A DNA stretch of 35,462 nucleotides from Flavobacterium sp. SCGC AAA160-P02 (lineage in GTDB: Bacteria > Bacteroidota > Bacteroidia > Flavobacteriales > Flavobacteriaceae), in NCBI GenBank assembly GCA_000383355.1, contig KB911101.1, forward strand, positions 1 to 35,462, given 5' to 3'. The first letter of the stretch is position 1, and every line of letters begins with the position of its first letter. Shown piece by piece: positions 24,466-32,995 of this stretch. The notes under the pieces are model-generated. The model did not search any database. It saw only the letters and a list, made by a program, of their open reading frames with translations, and was not told the origin of the DNA. The position numbers were made by a program, and so were the translations under genes.

Positions 24466-25455
24466 TTAACTAGTAAATCTTTTTTGAACAGTTGAATTAA
24501 CAATAACAGATTCAAATTCTCCATCAAATTTGTCTAATCTTTTTAACAAAAGCTTTGCAGATGTTATCCCTACTTTTTTACCATGCTGGTCTATTGTGGT
24601 AAGTTTTGGAGTTAGATGTTCTGATATAACCCTACTAGCATAGCCGATAATAGCAATGTTTTTATTTGTTAATACCTCTTTCTTCTTACCTACTCTATAA
24701 GCTGCTAATGAAGATTCTTGATCTAAAGCCATAATAGCATCTATCTTATTTAATTCAATTAATGAAGATAATTCTTTTTCTAAATGTTCTTCAGAACCTT
24801 CAACAATAATCGTGTCTTGTTTATTTCTAATGGCAGCTTGGTATCCCTTTGTTCTTAATTTTCCAACATTTAAATTGTTAATACTAGAAACCAACGCAAT
24901 ACTTTTTCTTCCTTCAAAAATTAATTCATTTACTGCGTTAAAAACAGCATTATAATCGTCAACCAATACTTTATCACAATTTATAGAATTAACAATTCTA
25001 TCAACCATTAATAATGGAATGTCATCTTCAAGAGCAGTTAGGTGTGAAAAATCTTGTTTAATTTGTGTTTCTTCAGATACAGCTATAATAATAGCATCTA
25101 CAAGTCCATTAGATAATGTTTGTACAGATTGTACTTCTTTCTCAAAAGATTCATTGGTAATACTAATAATGATGTTGTATTGAGATTTAGCAATCACACT
25201 ATCTATTCCTCTCAAAACTCTAGACATGAAGAAATTTTTAATACTTGGCAATACAACTCCTATGGTGTTTGTTTTACCAGATTTTAAATTAACAGCTAGT
25301 TTATTAGGTTTGTAATTGTAAAGCTTTGCTGCCGCTTTAATTCGTTCTTTGGTACTATCACTAATTTCATAACTATCATTTAACGCTTTAGAAACGGTAG
25401 ATATAGAAACCTCTAGAATTTTAGATAATTCTTTAATTGTGATATTTTTCTTCAT
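24466..25455 (-). CDS. LacI family transcriptional regulator
   Basis: 329 residues. The N-terminal LacI helix-turn-helix is ITIKELSKILEVSISTVSKA (5-24) with a hinge helix near PNKLAVNLKSG, followed by a periplasmic-binding-like effector domain (KTNTIGVVLPSIKNFFMSRV; LVDAIIIAVS; PLLMVDRI; AIIGYAS). Such regulators usually control sugar catabolism. No sugar genes lie in this window, so its target is elsewhere or is a neighbour such as the MFS gene. It converges with msrB and has its own well-formed promoter. Confidence 0.94.
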   Translation of the reverse strand: MKKNITIKELSKILEVSISTVSKALNDSYEISDSTKERIKAAAKLYNYKPNKLAVNLKSGKTNTIGVVLPSIKNFFMSRVLRGIDSVIAKSQYNIIISITNESFEKEVQSVQTLSNGLVDAIIIAVSEETQIKQDFSHLTALEDDIPLLMVDRIVNSINCDKVLVDDYNAVFNAVNELIFEGRKSIALVSSINNLNVGKLRTKGYQAAIRNKQDTIIVEGSEEHLEKELSSLIELNKIDAIMALDQESSLAAYRVGKKKEVLTNKNIAIIGYASRVISEHLTPKLTTIDQHGKKVGITSAKLLLKRLDKFDGEFESVIVNSTVQKRFTS

Positions 25456-25475
25456 TTAGTACTCAATATATTCCC

Positions 25476-25506
25476 GAAAAGTACAATAAGATTTATGAAT
25501 ACCAAA
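25476..25506 (-). promoter_or_regulatory. -33/-7 promoter of the LacI-family gene
   Basis: On the minus strand TTTG (25506-25503) is followed by exactly 19 bp and TACTTTTC (25483-25476). This fits the Bacteroidetes TTTG-N19-TAnnTTTG pattern with one mismatch in the last base. It ends 20 bp before the ATG. Confidence 0.5.
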
Positions 25507-25794
25507 CTTAAAGAGCTTACTTTTTTATTTAATCATCTTATAGTTTATTGCTATATTCTAGTTAAAATAAATATTTTGATGAAACAACTATATTTTTTTA
25601 ATTGCTAAATTACAGTACTCTTAAGCTGTTTTTAAATTAAACTATTTTAAAAATTAATACTACTTTTCTAGAGAATTCCTTTTTTTAATGGTTTGCATTC
25701 TTGTGATAAGAATTTAATTCATCTACATTACTACAAACTTAGAAACAAAGAAAGATTAAGTGCTCTTTTCCTTTAGTAAAATGCACGTATTTTC
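25507..25794. other. non-coding divergent spacer between the LacI-family gene and ffh
   Basis: About 290 bp of AT-rich DNA. I see no gene, hairpin terminator, tRNA or riboswitch pattern here. Short frames starting at 25760 or 25781 lie upstream of the ffh promoter and are not expected to be translated with ffh. Confidence 0.5.
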
Positions 25795-25802
25795 TATATT
25801 TG
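25795..25802 (+). promoter_or_regulatory. TAnnTTTG -7 element of ffh
   Basis: TATATTTG is a perfect -7 match, 26 bp before the ffh ATG at 25829. Its position downstream of earlier in-frame ATGs (25760, 25781) decides the start codon. Confidence 0.6.
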
Positions 25803-25828
25803 TTCTTCTTAAAAAGCAAAAGAATCCT

Positions 25829-27157
25829 ATGTTTAATAATTTAAGCGAAAAATTAGATAAAGCCTTACATACCTTAAAAGGGCATGGTAAAATAACAGAG
25901 GTTAATGTAGCAGAAACTTTAAAAGAAGTACGAAGAGCACTATTAGATGCCGATGTTAACTTTAAAATTGCCAAAGAGTTTACCAAAAGAGTTCAAGAAA
26001 AAGCCATAGGACAAGATGTCTTAACTACATTGAACCCCAGTCAACTAATGGTTAAATTAGTAAAAGACGAGTTAACAGATTTAATGGGAGGTGATGTTGT
26101 TGGTATTAACTTAGCAGGAAACCCAACGGTAATTTTAATGTCTGGTTTACAAGGTTCTGGTAAAACTACTTTTTCTGGTAAACTAGCAAATTTCTTAAAA
26201 ACTAAAAAAGCAAAAGAAGTGCTTTTAGTTGGTTGTGATGTATACAGACCAGCGGCAATAAATCAATTGCAAGTTGTTGGAGATCAAATAGGAGTTGAAG
26301 TTTATGCAGAAGTTGAAAATAAAAATCCCGTTGAAATTTCTATCAATGCTGTTAAACATGCTAAAGCAACTAGTAAAAACGTTGTAATTATTGATACTGC
26401 AGGTCGTTTGGCAGTAGATGAAGCCATGATGGCAGAAATTTCTAATATTCATAAAGCTGTAAGCCCTCAAGAAACATTATTTGTTGTAGACTCTATGACT
26501 GGGCAAGATGCTGTAAATACAGCAAAAGCCTTTAATGATATTTTAAATTTTGATGGTGTAATACTAACTAAGTTAGATGGTGACACTCGAGGTGGAGCTG
26601 CTTTATCTATAAAATCTGTAGTAGATAAACCTATAAAGTTTATTGGAACTGGTGAAAAAATGGATGCCATAGATGTATTCTATCCAGATAGAATGGCAGA
26701 TCGTATTTTGGGAATGGGAGATGTTATTTCTCTTGTAGAAAGAGCTCAAGAACAATATGATGAAGATGAAGCTAGGAAACTTCAAAAAAAGATCGCTAAA
26801 GACCAGTTTGGTTTTGATGATTTTTTATCTCAAATTCAACAAATTAAGAAAATGGGAAGCATGAAGGACCTGGTTGGAATGATTCCTGGAGCTGGTAAGG
26901 CAATGAAAGATGTAGATATAGATGATGACGCTTTTAAAGGAATTGAAGCTATTATTCATTCTATGACTCCATTAGAAAGAACTACACCAACTTCAATTAA
27001 TGCTAGTAGGAAGAAGAGAATAGCCAAAGGTTCAGGTACTTCTGTTCAAGAAGTAAATCAATTGATGAAACAATTCAATCAAATGAGTAAAATGATGAAA
27101 ATGATGCAAGGAGGCGGTGGAAAAAAAATGATGCAAATGATGAAAGGAATGCAGTAA
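25829..27157 (+). CDS. ffh: signal recognition particle protein Ffh (SRP54)
   Basis: 442 residues from ATG 25829 (MFNNLSEKLDKALHTLKGHG). It has the N domain, the GTPase G domain with P-loop GLQGSGKTT (106-114), DTAGR near 190, TKLDGDTRGGAALS near 247, and a C-terminal M domain that is Met-rich (MKQFNQMSKMMKMMQGGGGK). Ffh binds 4.5S RNA and signal sequences and brings ribosomes to FtsY and the translocon. A longer in-frame reading from 25760 adds 23 residues without family support and lies upstream of the promoter. folD follows after 18 bp. Confidence 0.96.
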   Translation: MFNNLSEKLDKALHTLKGHGKITEVNVAETLKEVRRALLDADVNFKIAKEFTKRVQEKAIGQDVLTTLNPSQLMVKLVKDELTDLMGGDVVGINLAGNPTVILMSGLQGSGKTTFSGKLANFLKTKKAKEVLLVGCDVYRPAAINQLQVVGDQIGVEVYAEVENKNPVEISINAVKHAKATSKNVVIIDTAGRLAVDEAMMAEISNIHKAVSPQETLFVVDSMTGQDAVNTAKAFNDILNFDGVILTKLDGDTRGGAALSIKSVVDKPIKFIGTGEKMDAIDVFYPDRMADRILGMGDVISLVERAQEQYDEDEARKLQKKIAKDQFGFDDFLSQIQQIKKMGSMKDLVGMIPGAGKAMKDVDIDDDAFKGIEAIIHSMTPLERTTPTSINASRKKRIAKGSGTSVQEVNQLMKQFNQMSKMMKMMQGGGGKKMMQMMKGMQ

Positions 27158-27175
27158 TAACTGAAAACTAAACAA

Positions 27176-28051
27176 ATGATTTTACTAGACGGGAAGAAAA
27201 CTTCATCAGATATTAAAGATGAAATTACATTAGAAGTATTACAACTAAAAAAAGAAGGAAAAAAAACTCCTCACTTAGCTGCTGTTATTGTTGGCAATGA
27301 TGGTGCTAGTAAAACCTATGTAGGTGCCAAAGTAAAGGCCTGTAACCGTGTTGGTTTTTCATCAACCCTAGTAGAACTATCAAAAGATACTTCAGAAGCA
27401 TCGTTGTTATCAAAAATTGATGAGTTAAATAATGATGATGATATAGATGGGTTTATTGTTCAACTACCCTTGCCAAAACATATAGACGAACAAAAAATAC
27501 TGATGGCTGTAAATCCAGATAAAGATGTTGATGGTTTTCATCCTACAAATGTTGGTAAAATGGCTTTAAACCTTCCAACTTTTATTTCTGCCACTCCATA
27601 TGGAATTCTTGAATTGCTAGATAGATATAAGGTTGAAACTTCTGGAAAATACGTAGTTGTTATTGGACGAAGTCACATAGTTGGTAGCCCAATGAGTATT
27701 TTACTCTCTCAAAAAAGAACCGTTGGAAACGCTACAGTAACTATTACTCATAGCAGAACTAAAAATTTAAAAGAAATTACCTTACAAGCAGATATAGTTA
27801 TAGCTGCTCTGGGAATACCGGAGTTTTTAACCGCAGACATGGTAAAAGACAATGTTACAGTAATAGATGTTGGTATTACTAGAGTTGAAGATGCCTCTAA
27901 AAAAAGTGGTTATCGTCTACTTGGTGATGTCGCTTTTAATGAAGTTTCAAAAAAATCTGAATTTATTACACCTGTTCCTGGTGGTGTTGGCCCTATGACA
28001 ATTGCAATGCTTTTAAAAAATACTTTACTGGCCGCTAAAAGCAGAAATTAA
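27176..28051 (+). CDS. folD: bifunctional methylenetetrahydrofolate dehydrogenase / methenyltetrahydrofolate cyclohydrolase
   Basis: 291 residues. The signatures [18 protein letters not shown] (substrate site, with the catalytic lysine in YVGAKVK), [27 protein letters not shown], the NADP-binding [17 protein letters not shown] and the C-terminal [15 protein letters not shown] are all present. It interconverts 5,10-methylene-, methenyl- and 10-formyl-tetrahydrofolate for purine, Met and fMet synthesis. It is 18 bp after ffh and likely in the same operon, with a YwaF-type gene 34 bp further on. Confidence 0.97.
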   Translation: MILLDGKKTSSDIKDEITLEVLQLKKEGKKTPHLAAVIVGNDGASKTYVGAKVKACNRVGFSSTLVELSKDTSEASLLSKIDELNNDDDIDGFIVQLPLPKHIDEQKILMAVNPDKDVDGFHPTNVGKMALNLPTFISATPYGILELLDRYKVETSGKYVVVIGRSHIVGSPMSILLSQKRTVGNATVTITHSRTKNLKEITLQADIVIAALGIPEFLTADMVKDNVTVIDVGITRVEDASKKSGYRLLGDVAFNEVSKKSEFITPVPGGVGPMTIAMLLKNTLLAAKSRN

Positions 28052-28085
28052 AAAAAAATGATATCTTGTAGAAAATATCTTACAA

Positions 28086-28790
28086 TTGAATGATTTTTTT
28101 CTAGGTGAAAATACAGATTTTATTCCTTTTTCTGGACAGCATTTTTGGATTGTATTAATTGCAATTTCAATAGGTAGCTTGCTGCTATTTTGGGCAAATA
28201 AACAGCCTAAAAAAATTCAAATTATCACAGGGAATGTTCTTGCTTTTTCAATTTGCTTCATTGTAGTTTTTGGTTCTATATTAAATGCTTATAAACCAGA
28301 TTTTGATTACCAAGAAGACTTACCACTTCATTTATGTAGCTTTTTAGCGTTAATATTACCTTTACTATCTTATACTAGAAAATACGTGCTTTATGAGGTT
28401 TTCTTATTTTTAATTTTGGCAGGAACACTTCAGTCTTTAATTACTCCCTCAGAATACAATTACTTAAACTTTATTTATTTTAGATACTGGTTTGTGCACG
28501 CTGGATTGGTTATATTTATGTTATATGCAACCATCGTCTATAAAATGAGGCCTACACTAAAAAGTGTATTTAAATCATTTGTAGGTATGCAATTATATAT
28601 GGTCATCATGTTTATAATAAATTATATGTTAGGGTCCAACTATTTTTACACCAATAGAAAACCTGATGCTACTACATTATTAGATGTTTTTGGAGATTGG
28701 CCTCAATATATATTTGTGGTAGAAATAATAATTATTCCTTTTTTCTTATTGATATACTTTCCTTTTTACCTCATTAGAAAAAAAAATTAA
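28086..28790 (+). CDS. YwaF-type (TIGR02206) integral membrane protein, TTG start
   Basis: 234 residues with about seven membrane helices. It begins MNDFFLGENTDFIPFSGQHF and contains the family features FSGQHFW near the N-terminus, LPLHLCSF (about residues 79-86) and LNFIYFRYWFVHAGL. Function is unknown in all bacteria. The only canonical start before the conserved N-terminus is TTG at 28086; an in-frame stop lies at 28059-28061. Its TAA shares the palindrome TTAA with the stop of the convergent cupin gene. Confidence 0.88.
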   Translation: MNDFFLGENTDFIPFSGQHFWIVLIAISIGSLLLFWANKQPKKIQIITGNVLAFSICFIVVFGSILNAYKPDFDYQEDLPLHLCSFLALILPLLSYTRKYVLYEVFLFLILAGTLQSLITPSEYNYLNFIYFRYWFVHAGLVIFMLYATIVYKMRPTLKSVFKSFVGMQLYMVIMFIINYMLGSNYFYTNRKPDATTLLDVFGDWPQYIFVVEIIIIPFFLLIYFPFYLIRKKN

Positions 28791-29155
28791 TCTTTTTCTC
28801 TGTGAACTTGGTCTATAGAAAATGCTGGCAGGCAAACTGCTAAATATTCACAGTCATTATTAAAAGGGTTAGAATATTGAATTCTTGTATTTTTTTCAAT
28901 TTTTATAGACTGTCCTGCTTCTAATATTATTGTTTCACCTTCTATAATAAATTGTTTTTTTCCTTTAATAATATAAGTATATTCTTCAAATTCTGGAGTT
29001 TGAAAAGGCTCACTCCAACCAGCCGGAGCAATCATATGTGCAATACTAATTGGAGAATTTACATCAGTGGTAATACCAAAATGTTCCTCTATAAGCTTAC
29101 CATCGGTTGTTGGGACAATAAAAGGCGATTTTTGGATGGTAAATTTTTTAGACAT
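28787..29155 (-). CDS. cupin-domain protein
   Basis: 122 residues from the ATG at 29155 (MSKKFTIQKSPFIVPTTDGK). It is a single cupin barrel: the first motif region has H46 in ISIAHMIAPAGWSEPFQTPE and EEYTYIIKGKKQF, the second GQSIKIEKNTRIQYSNP. Not all metal-binding histidines of the classical cupin motifs are evident, so metal binding is uncertain. The chosen start lies 1 bp after the stop of the upstream lipoprotein gene; a longer start at 29173 would overlap that gene. Function unknown. Confidence 0.82.
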   Translation of the reverse strand: MSKKFTIQKSPFIVPTTDGKLIEEHFGITTDVNSPISIAHMIAPAGWSEPFQTPEFEEYTYIIKGKKQFIIEGETIILEAGQSIKIEKNTRIQYSNPFNNDCEYLAVCLPAFSIDQVHREKD

Positions 29156-29156
29156 A

Positions 29157-29720
29157 CTAGTTAAACCAAACAATGAATGATTTCATCTTAGCAATATCTG
29201 GAATTTGTTCTAAAGTTACTTTCTGATTACTAAATGCTTTTAAACCTAATTCTTGTTTGTCTATTGCGATGGTTACGTTTAATTCATCGATGAATAAAGT
29301 AGCTGAAGAGAAAGATGATTCTATTTTATTAATATTATTATTTGCTCTTATATCTGAAAAAGTAGTTCTAATAGTTAAACCTGTATTTGTTTTAAACCTA
29401 TCGTCAAAAACTTGTATACTCTTAATGGTAGAAGTAGTATCTAACTGCTCTTTAGGAACAATGGTTAATAAGTGCTTTCCTAGTTTATTATAAATTAGAT
29501 ATTCGTCATCATCTTGAAAATAATTATCTCCTAAAGCCCCTTCACTTAGATTAGAAACAATAGAATCATTTTTAAAAATTTTAGAAAGTTCTTTAATGGT
29601 TGTTTTAGTAGTAAGGTGACCAACTTTTCCTTTTTCAATATCAAATTTTTCACTATCTGAACAACTAAATATTGATAATAATAAGAGTAAAACTAGAGAG
29701 TTATATATATATGTTTTCAT
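29157..29720 (-). CDS. lipoprotein of unknown function
   Basis: 187 residues with a lipoprotein signal (LVLLLLLSIFSC, Cys20) and SDSEKF after it. The mature part has a TKTTIKELSKIFKNDSI segment, GDNYFQDDDEYLIYN and a C-terminal PDIAKMKSFIVWF. I do not recognise the family; similar lipoproteins are common in Flavobacteriaceae. It is upstream of, and 1 bp from, the cupin gene and has a fair promoter match. Confidence 0.72.
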   Translation of the reverse strand: MKTYIYNSLVLLLLLSIFSCSDSEKFDIEKGKVGHLTTKTTIKELSKIFKNDSIVSNLSEGALGDNYFQDDDEYLIYNKLGKHLLTIVPKEQLDTTSTIKSIQVFDDRFKTNTGLTIRTTFSDIRANNNINKIESSFSSATLFIDELNVTIAIDKQELGLKAFSNQKVTLEQIPDIAKMKSFIVWFN

Positions 29721-29782
29721 TATTTATTTATTAGAAGTAACTATTTAAACGATAAAACTTGCTGCATCGTATTTATAAAGCT

Positions 29783-29813
29783 AAGATATATGAAAAATAT
29801 AAAAAGAATCAAA
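29783..29813 (-). promoter_or_regulatory. candidate promoter of the lipoprotein-cupin pair
   Basis: Minus-strand TTTG (29813-29810), 19 bp, then TATATCTT (29790-29783), two mismatches from TAnnTTTG. A perfect 16-bp AT palindrome (29815-29830) lies just upstream, next to the LytTR stop; being all A/T it may be chance. Confidence 0.4.
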
Positions 29814-29833
29814 TTATTAAATATTTAATACTA

Positions 29834-30592
29834 TTATCTATCTATCCAACTTTTAAACTCTTTTACACGTTCTCTACTAACAATAATTTCCATAGTAGTA
29901 AAAGATTGCAATACCAATCTAAGTCTACTGTTTGAATAAGCAATAATATCTTTAATTGTATTGAGATGAATTATAAATGTTCTACTAACCCTAAAAAAAG
30001 AGGCTGGATCTAATTGTTCTTGCCAGTGTTCTAATGAGTTGTCTAATAAGTAATTTCTATTGGAGCAAGTATGAATATATGTTGATTTATTTTCACTATA
30101 AAAACATTCAATATCATCTACATGAATAATTTTTATGTGCTGCCCTATTTTAATTGTAAACCTCTTTTTGTAATTTCTGTCTATGGGGTTTATCAAGAGT
30201 TTTCGTATCTCATTAATATTTACTTGAAGATCTAACTTTTTAGGATGTTGATGGTGGTACTTTGCTACTGCATTCTTTAATTCATCTTCATCTATAGGTT
30301 TCAATAAATAATCTATACTGTTTAATTTAAATGCTTTTAAGGCATACTCATCATAAGCCGTGGTAAATATAATAGCACTATCTATGGTAACTTCTTCAAA
30401 AATTTCAAAAGACAAGCCATCTGACAATTGAATATCTAGAAATATTAGGTCTGGCTGTTCATGGCTTTGAAACCAATGTATTGATTCTTCTACAGAGTGA
30501 AGCATAACTTCTGCCTCTACTCCTAATTTATGTAACATTCTTTTTAACCTTCTAGCAGCAGGTTTTTCATCTTCTATGATAACTACATTCAT
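29834..30592 (-). CDS. LytTR family response regulator
   Basis: 252 residues. The receiver domain (1-120) has E7/D8 acidic residues, phospho-acceptor D53 in LIFLDIQLSDG, T77/T78 in FTTAYDEYAL and K98 in YLLKPID. A LytTR DNA-binding domain (about 145-250) includes IKIIHVDDIECFYSENKSTY and LDPASFFRVSRTFIIHL. It should be phosphorylated by the LytS-type kinase encoded at the start of the same operon, with three 2TM genes in between. Target genes are unknown. Confidence 0.95.
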   Translation of the reverse strand: MNVVIIEDEKPAARRLKRMLHKLGVEAEVMLHSVEESIHWFQSHEQPDLIFLDIQLSDGLSFEIFEEVTIDSAIIFTTAYDEYALKAFKLNSIDYLLKPIDEDELKNAVAKYHHQHPKKLDLQVNINEIRKLLINPIDRNYKKRFTIKIGQHIKIIHVDDIECFYSENKSTYIHTCSNRNYLLDNSLEHWQEQLDPASFFRVSRTFIIHLNTIKDIIAYSNSRLRLVLQSFTTMEIIVSRERVKEFKSWIDR

Positions 30593-30602
30593 CTTTCTTT
30601 TT

Positions 30603-30920
30603 TTATTTCTCGTTCATATATTCTTTAATTTTTTTGTCTTCCCAATCTTTATTCATAAATAAAAGGTTCTCTGAAAAAATATTATAAGTATGGAATACAA
30701 TAAAAATACCCCACCAAAACCATAGAGAAAAATTATTTCCTTCAAAAATAGCTTCTTCAAATGAATTTCCCCTATTAATGTCTTTCACAATTTTATAGAT
30801 AGACAGCAATGAATTCACAACTATATAAATTGTTAAATGACTGTAATATTTTCTTAATTTTTCTACTCTTTTTTTAGCACGCAAATACCGTCCATCTAGT
30901 TCATTCTTATCTATATCCAT
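30603..30920 (-). CDS. 2TM domain-containing protein (third stand-alone copy in the operon)
   Basis: 105 residues following the 2TM pattern: a basic amphipathic start (YLRAKKRVEKLRKYYSHLTI), a first membrane helix (about 28-47), a second (about 67-88, FSLWFWWGIFIVFHTYNIFS) and an ending WEDKKIKEYMNEK. Function is unknown. It lies 3 bp after the second copy and 10 bp before the LytTR gene, so it is part of the signalling operon. Confidence 0.9.
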   Translation of the reverse strand: MDIDKNELDGRYLRAKKRVEKLRKYYSHLTIYIVVNSLLSIYKIVKDINRGNSFEEAIFEGNNFSLWFWWGIFIVFHTYNIFSENLLFMNKDWEDKKIKEYMNEK

Positions 30921-30923
30921 TTT

Positions 30924-31268
30924 CTATTTATTTAAGATATTAGCGCTCCTTTCATCTTCTTGCTTCATTAATTCTCTAATTTTATTTTCTTCCCAAGAAC
31001 TACCTAGAAGGTTTTTAAAACCAAAAACACTCAGCCAATGAAAAAAGATTCCAATACCCCAAAATAACCAGGTAGAATACACTCCAAAATTTGTGAATGC
31101 TTCTAATAGACTATCATTTCCATCATAAGTTAATCCAAAAATAATAACACCACTAATAAAAATATTGATTATCACATATATTAAAAAGTGAGAATAAAAA
31201 CCTTTTATTTCTTTAACTCTTTTCTTTGCGTTTAAATACTGTTGTTCTTTTAAAAACTCCTTTTCCAT
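30924..31268 (-). CDS. 2TM domain-containing protein (second stand-alone copy)
   Basis: 114 residues. Its start EQQYLNAKKRVKEIKGFYSH is nearly the same as that of the neighbouring copy. Two membrane helices (about 27-46 and 65-85, YSTWLFWGIGIFFHWLSVFG) follow, then SWEENKIRELMKQEDERSAN. DNA identity to the neighbour is much lower at third codon positions, so the duplication is not recent. It sits 11 bp after the first copy. Confidence 0.9.
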   Translation of the reverse strand: MEKEFLKEQQYLNAKKRVKEIKGFYSHFLIYVIINIFISGVIIFGLTYDGNDSLLEAFTNFGVYSTWLFWGIGIFFHWLSVFGFKNLLGSSWEENKIRELMKQEDERSANILNK

Positions 31269-31279
31269 TTTAATTTTTT

Positions 31280-31567
31280 TTATTTATTTTTTTTCATGTA
31301 TTCTTCAATCTTCTTTTGCTCCCAAGCTTTTCCAAAGCCTATAGATTCTAAACCCAATACTTTTAACCAATGAAAAAACAACCCAAGTAAGTTCCCAAAC
31401 AAAGCCCACCAAAACCAATGATAACTGGGGGTAAACTTCAGGTTAATAAATACCAGAAATGGAAGTAAAAACATCATAACTATTAGGTGAGAGTAAAATC
31501 CTTTAATTTCTTTTACTCTTTTTTGAGCATTTATATATTGTTGCTCTTTACTGAAAGTTGTTTTCAT
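31280..31567 (-). CDS. 2TM domain-containing protein (first stand-alone copy)
   Basis: 95 residues: KEQQYINAQKRVKEIKGFYS, first helix MMFLLPFLVFINLKF, second helix WFWWALFGNLLGLFFHWLKV, ending WEQKKIEEYMKKNK. Its FLVFINL...P...WFW segment is closest to the 2TM domain fused to the upstream kinase (FLIFINLRYSPGIQWFWF). The gene starts 4 bp after the kinase stop. Confidence 0.9.
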   Translation of the reverse strand: MKTTFSKEQQYINAQKRVKEIKGFYSHLIVMMFLLPFLVFINLKFTPSYHWFWWALFGNLLGLFFHWLKVLGLESIGFGKAWEQKKIEEYMKKNK

Positions 31568-31571
31568 AGGA

Positions 31572-32927
31572 TTAAAATTTATCGTTAGAATTTTCCATCA
31601 TTTCTTTGATTTTTTTTTCTTCCCAGTTACTCCCTAAGAATATTGAATAATTATTTGCAGCAAGCCAATTGGATACTAACCCTATACCCCACCCAATCAT
31701 TGGAAACCAAAACCATTGAATTCCTGGAGAATATCTTAGGTTTATAAAAATTAAAAAAGGGATGATAATTACAAAAGAAGCTAGGCTTTTATAAAATTCT
31801 TTTAACTTTTCTACTCGTTCAACGGCTCGTATATATTTACTGTTTTCTAAATTTTCTGAATAAATCATATTGTTCATTTTAATAAGGAGAGGTAAGCTCA
31901 CCTTAAATATTTTATTATTATTTTCTATGATTACATTTTTATCTGTAATTAACCCATACCTGTCTACAATATTCCTAAGACCTACTCTAGTCCCTTGACC
32001 TATTGCTTGTTTTGGGTTGATGTTGTTTTCTATGATTAGATAATTATCCTGCTCATAAATTCTAATTGTTAATGGTTTTGAAGAAGAAACTACATTGTGT
32101 TTTACTGCATTTTCTAGCAGTAATTGAAGAGATAGTGGAACTATTTTTAGATTTTTATTCGTTATTGAAGAAGGTATTTCAAATTTAACAGCGTCTTCAA
32201 ATCGCATTCCTAATAATTCCATGTAGGTATTCGCAAATTTTATTTCTTCTAATACTGGTATTAAGTCTTTGTTTCTTTGTTCTAAAACATACCTGTAAAT
32301 TTTGGATAGTTTTGTTGTAAACTTCTCTGCTTTATAGGGGTTTTCTCCTATTAAAGATGTTAATACATTTAAACTATTAAATAAAAAATGAGGATCTAAC
32401 TGGCTTTTTAAAGATTCAAACTTTGCAGTTTCTGTTTTAGCCACAATTTCTTGTTTAGTGCTTTCTTGAGTCATGGCAATTTTCCAATTAGTCATGAAAG
32501 CTTTGGCATGAAGAAATGAAGAAACCCCAAAAGAAATAATAATATAAAATAAATGAATAAAAAGACTAGAGCCTGAAAAAAACATAGCAACATCAACTCC
32601 TCCAATAACAATCCATAACAAGTAGTTTATTCCTAAAACTACTGGAATTGTATAGATAATGGTTCCAATAATTCCTGCAGTAACTCGTTGTTTTGTTTGA
32701 GTTATCCAATCCCATTTAGTATTTAAATAATCATTTAAGAACCCGTTTCCAAAACCTATCCCATAAGAAAACATGGCAGAAGCTAAGAATGTTGAACCAA
32801 TTCCTTTCAAAGAAAATTGTTGATAAACTATACTAAAAATTATACCAAATAAGATGGTGAGTTTTAGACAAACTATAAAACCTTTTTTCATACTTCTTAT
32901 GATCACAATGTTTTTTGGAGTATTCAT
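31572..32927 (-). CDS. LytS/YehU-type sensor histidine kinase with a C-terminal 2TM domain
   Basis: 451 residues. N-terminal membrane segments occupy about 18-140, then comes the His_kinase domain with H180 in SQLDPHFLFNSL, and a HATPase region with N273 in LLLENAVKHN and GTRVGLRNIVDRYG (312-325). After the kinase core, residues about 352-446 form a complete 2TM domain (NSKYIRAVERVEKLKEFYKS ... GSNWEEKKIKEMM). The join at MNNMIYSENL looks like an internal former start, suggesting fusion of a once separate 2TM gene. It is the first gene of the five-gene operon ending in the LytTR regulator. The signal is unknown. The 2TM part may anchor the C-terminus or contact the stand-alone copies. Confidence 0.93.
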   Translation of the reverse strand: MNTPKNIVIIRSMKKGFIVCLKLTILFGIIFSIVYQQFSLKGIGSTFLASAMFSYGIGFGNGFLNDYLNTKWDWITQTKQRVTAGIIGTIIYTIPVVLGINYLLWIVIGGVDVAMFFSGSSLFIHLFYIIISFGVSSFLHAKAFMTNWKIAMTQESTKQEIVAKTETAKFESLKSQLDPHFLFNSLNVLTSLIGENPYKAEKFTTKLSKIYRYVLEQRNKDLIPVLEEIKFANTYMELLGMRFEDAVKFEIPSSITNKNLKIVPLSLQLLLENAVKHNVVSSSKPLTIRIYEQDNYLIIENNINPKQAIGQGTRVGLRNIVDRYGLITDKNVIIENNNKIFKVSLPLLIKMNNMIYSENLENSKYIRAVERVEKLKEFYKSLASFVIIIPFLIFINLRYSPGIQWFWFPMIGWGIGLVSNWLAANNYSIFLGSNWEEKKIKEMMENSNDKF

Positions 32928-32995
32928 CTTATGATTCTTTATTAATACCTCTTTTGATAAAATTAAGTAAAGTTCTTTAATTATAAATTATATTT

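Noticed and set aside
25760..25828. N-terminal extension of Ffh
   Set aside because: It lies upstream of a perfect -7 promoter box, and Ffh homologues begin at the later ATG (25829).
29257..29493. Antisense open frames inside genes (for example here, and at 2911-3156, 17607-17861 and 26225-26785)
   Set aside because: They mirror the codon pattern of the real genes on the other strand, show no family resemblance and have no promoter boxes.
29815..29830. 16-bp perfect palindrome TATTAAATATTTAATA as an operator
   Set aside because: It is entirely A/T in a very AT-rich spacer, so chance is a good explanation. Kept only as a note with the promoter.
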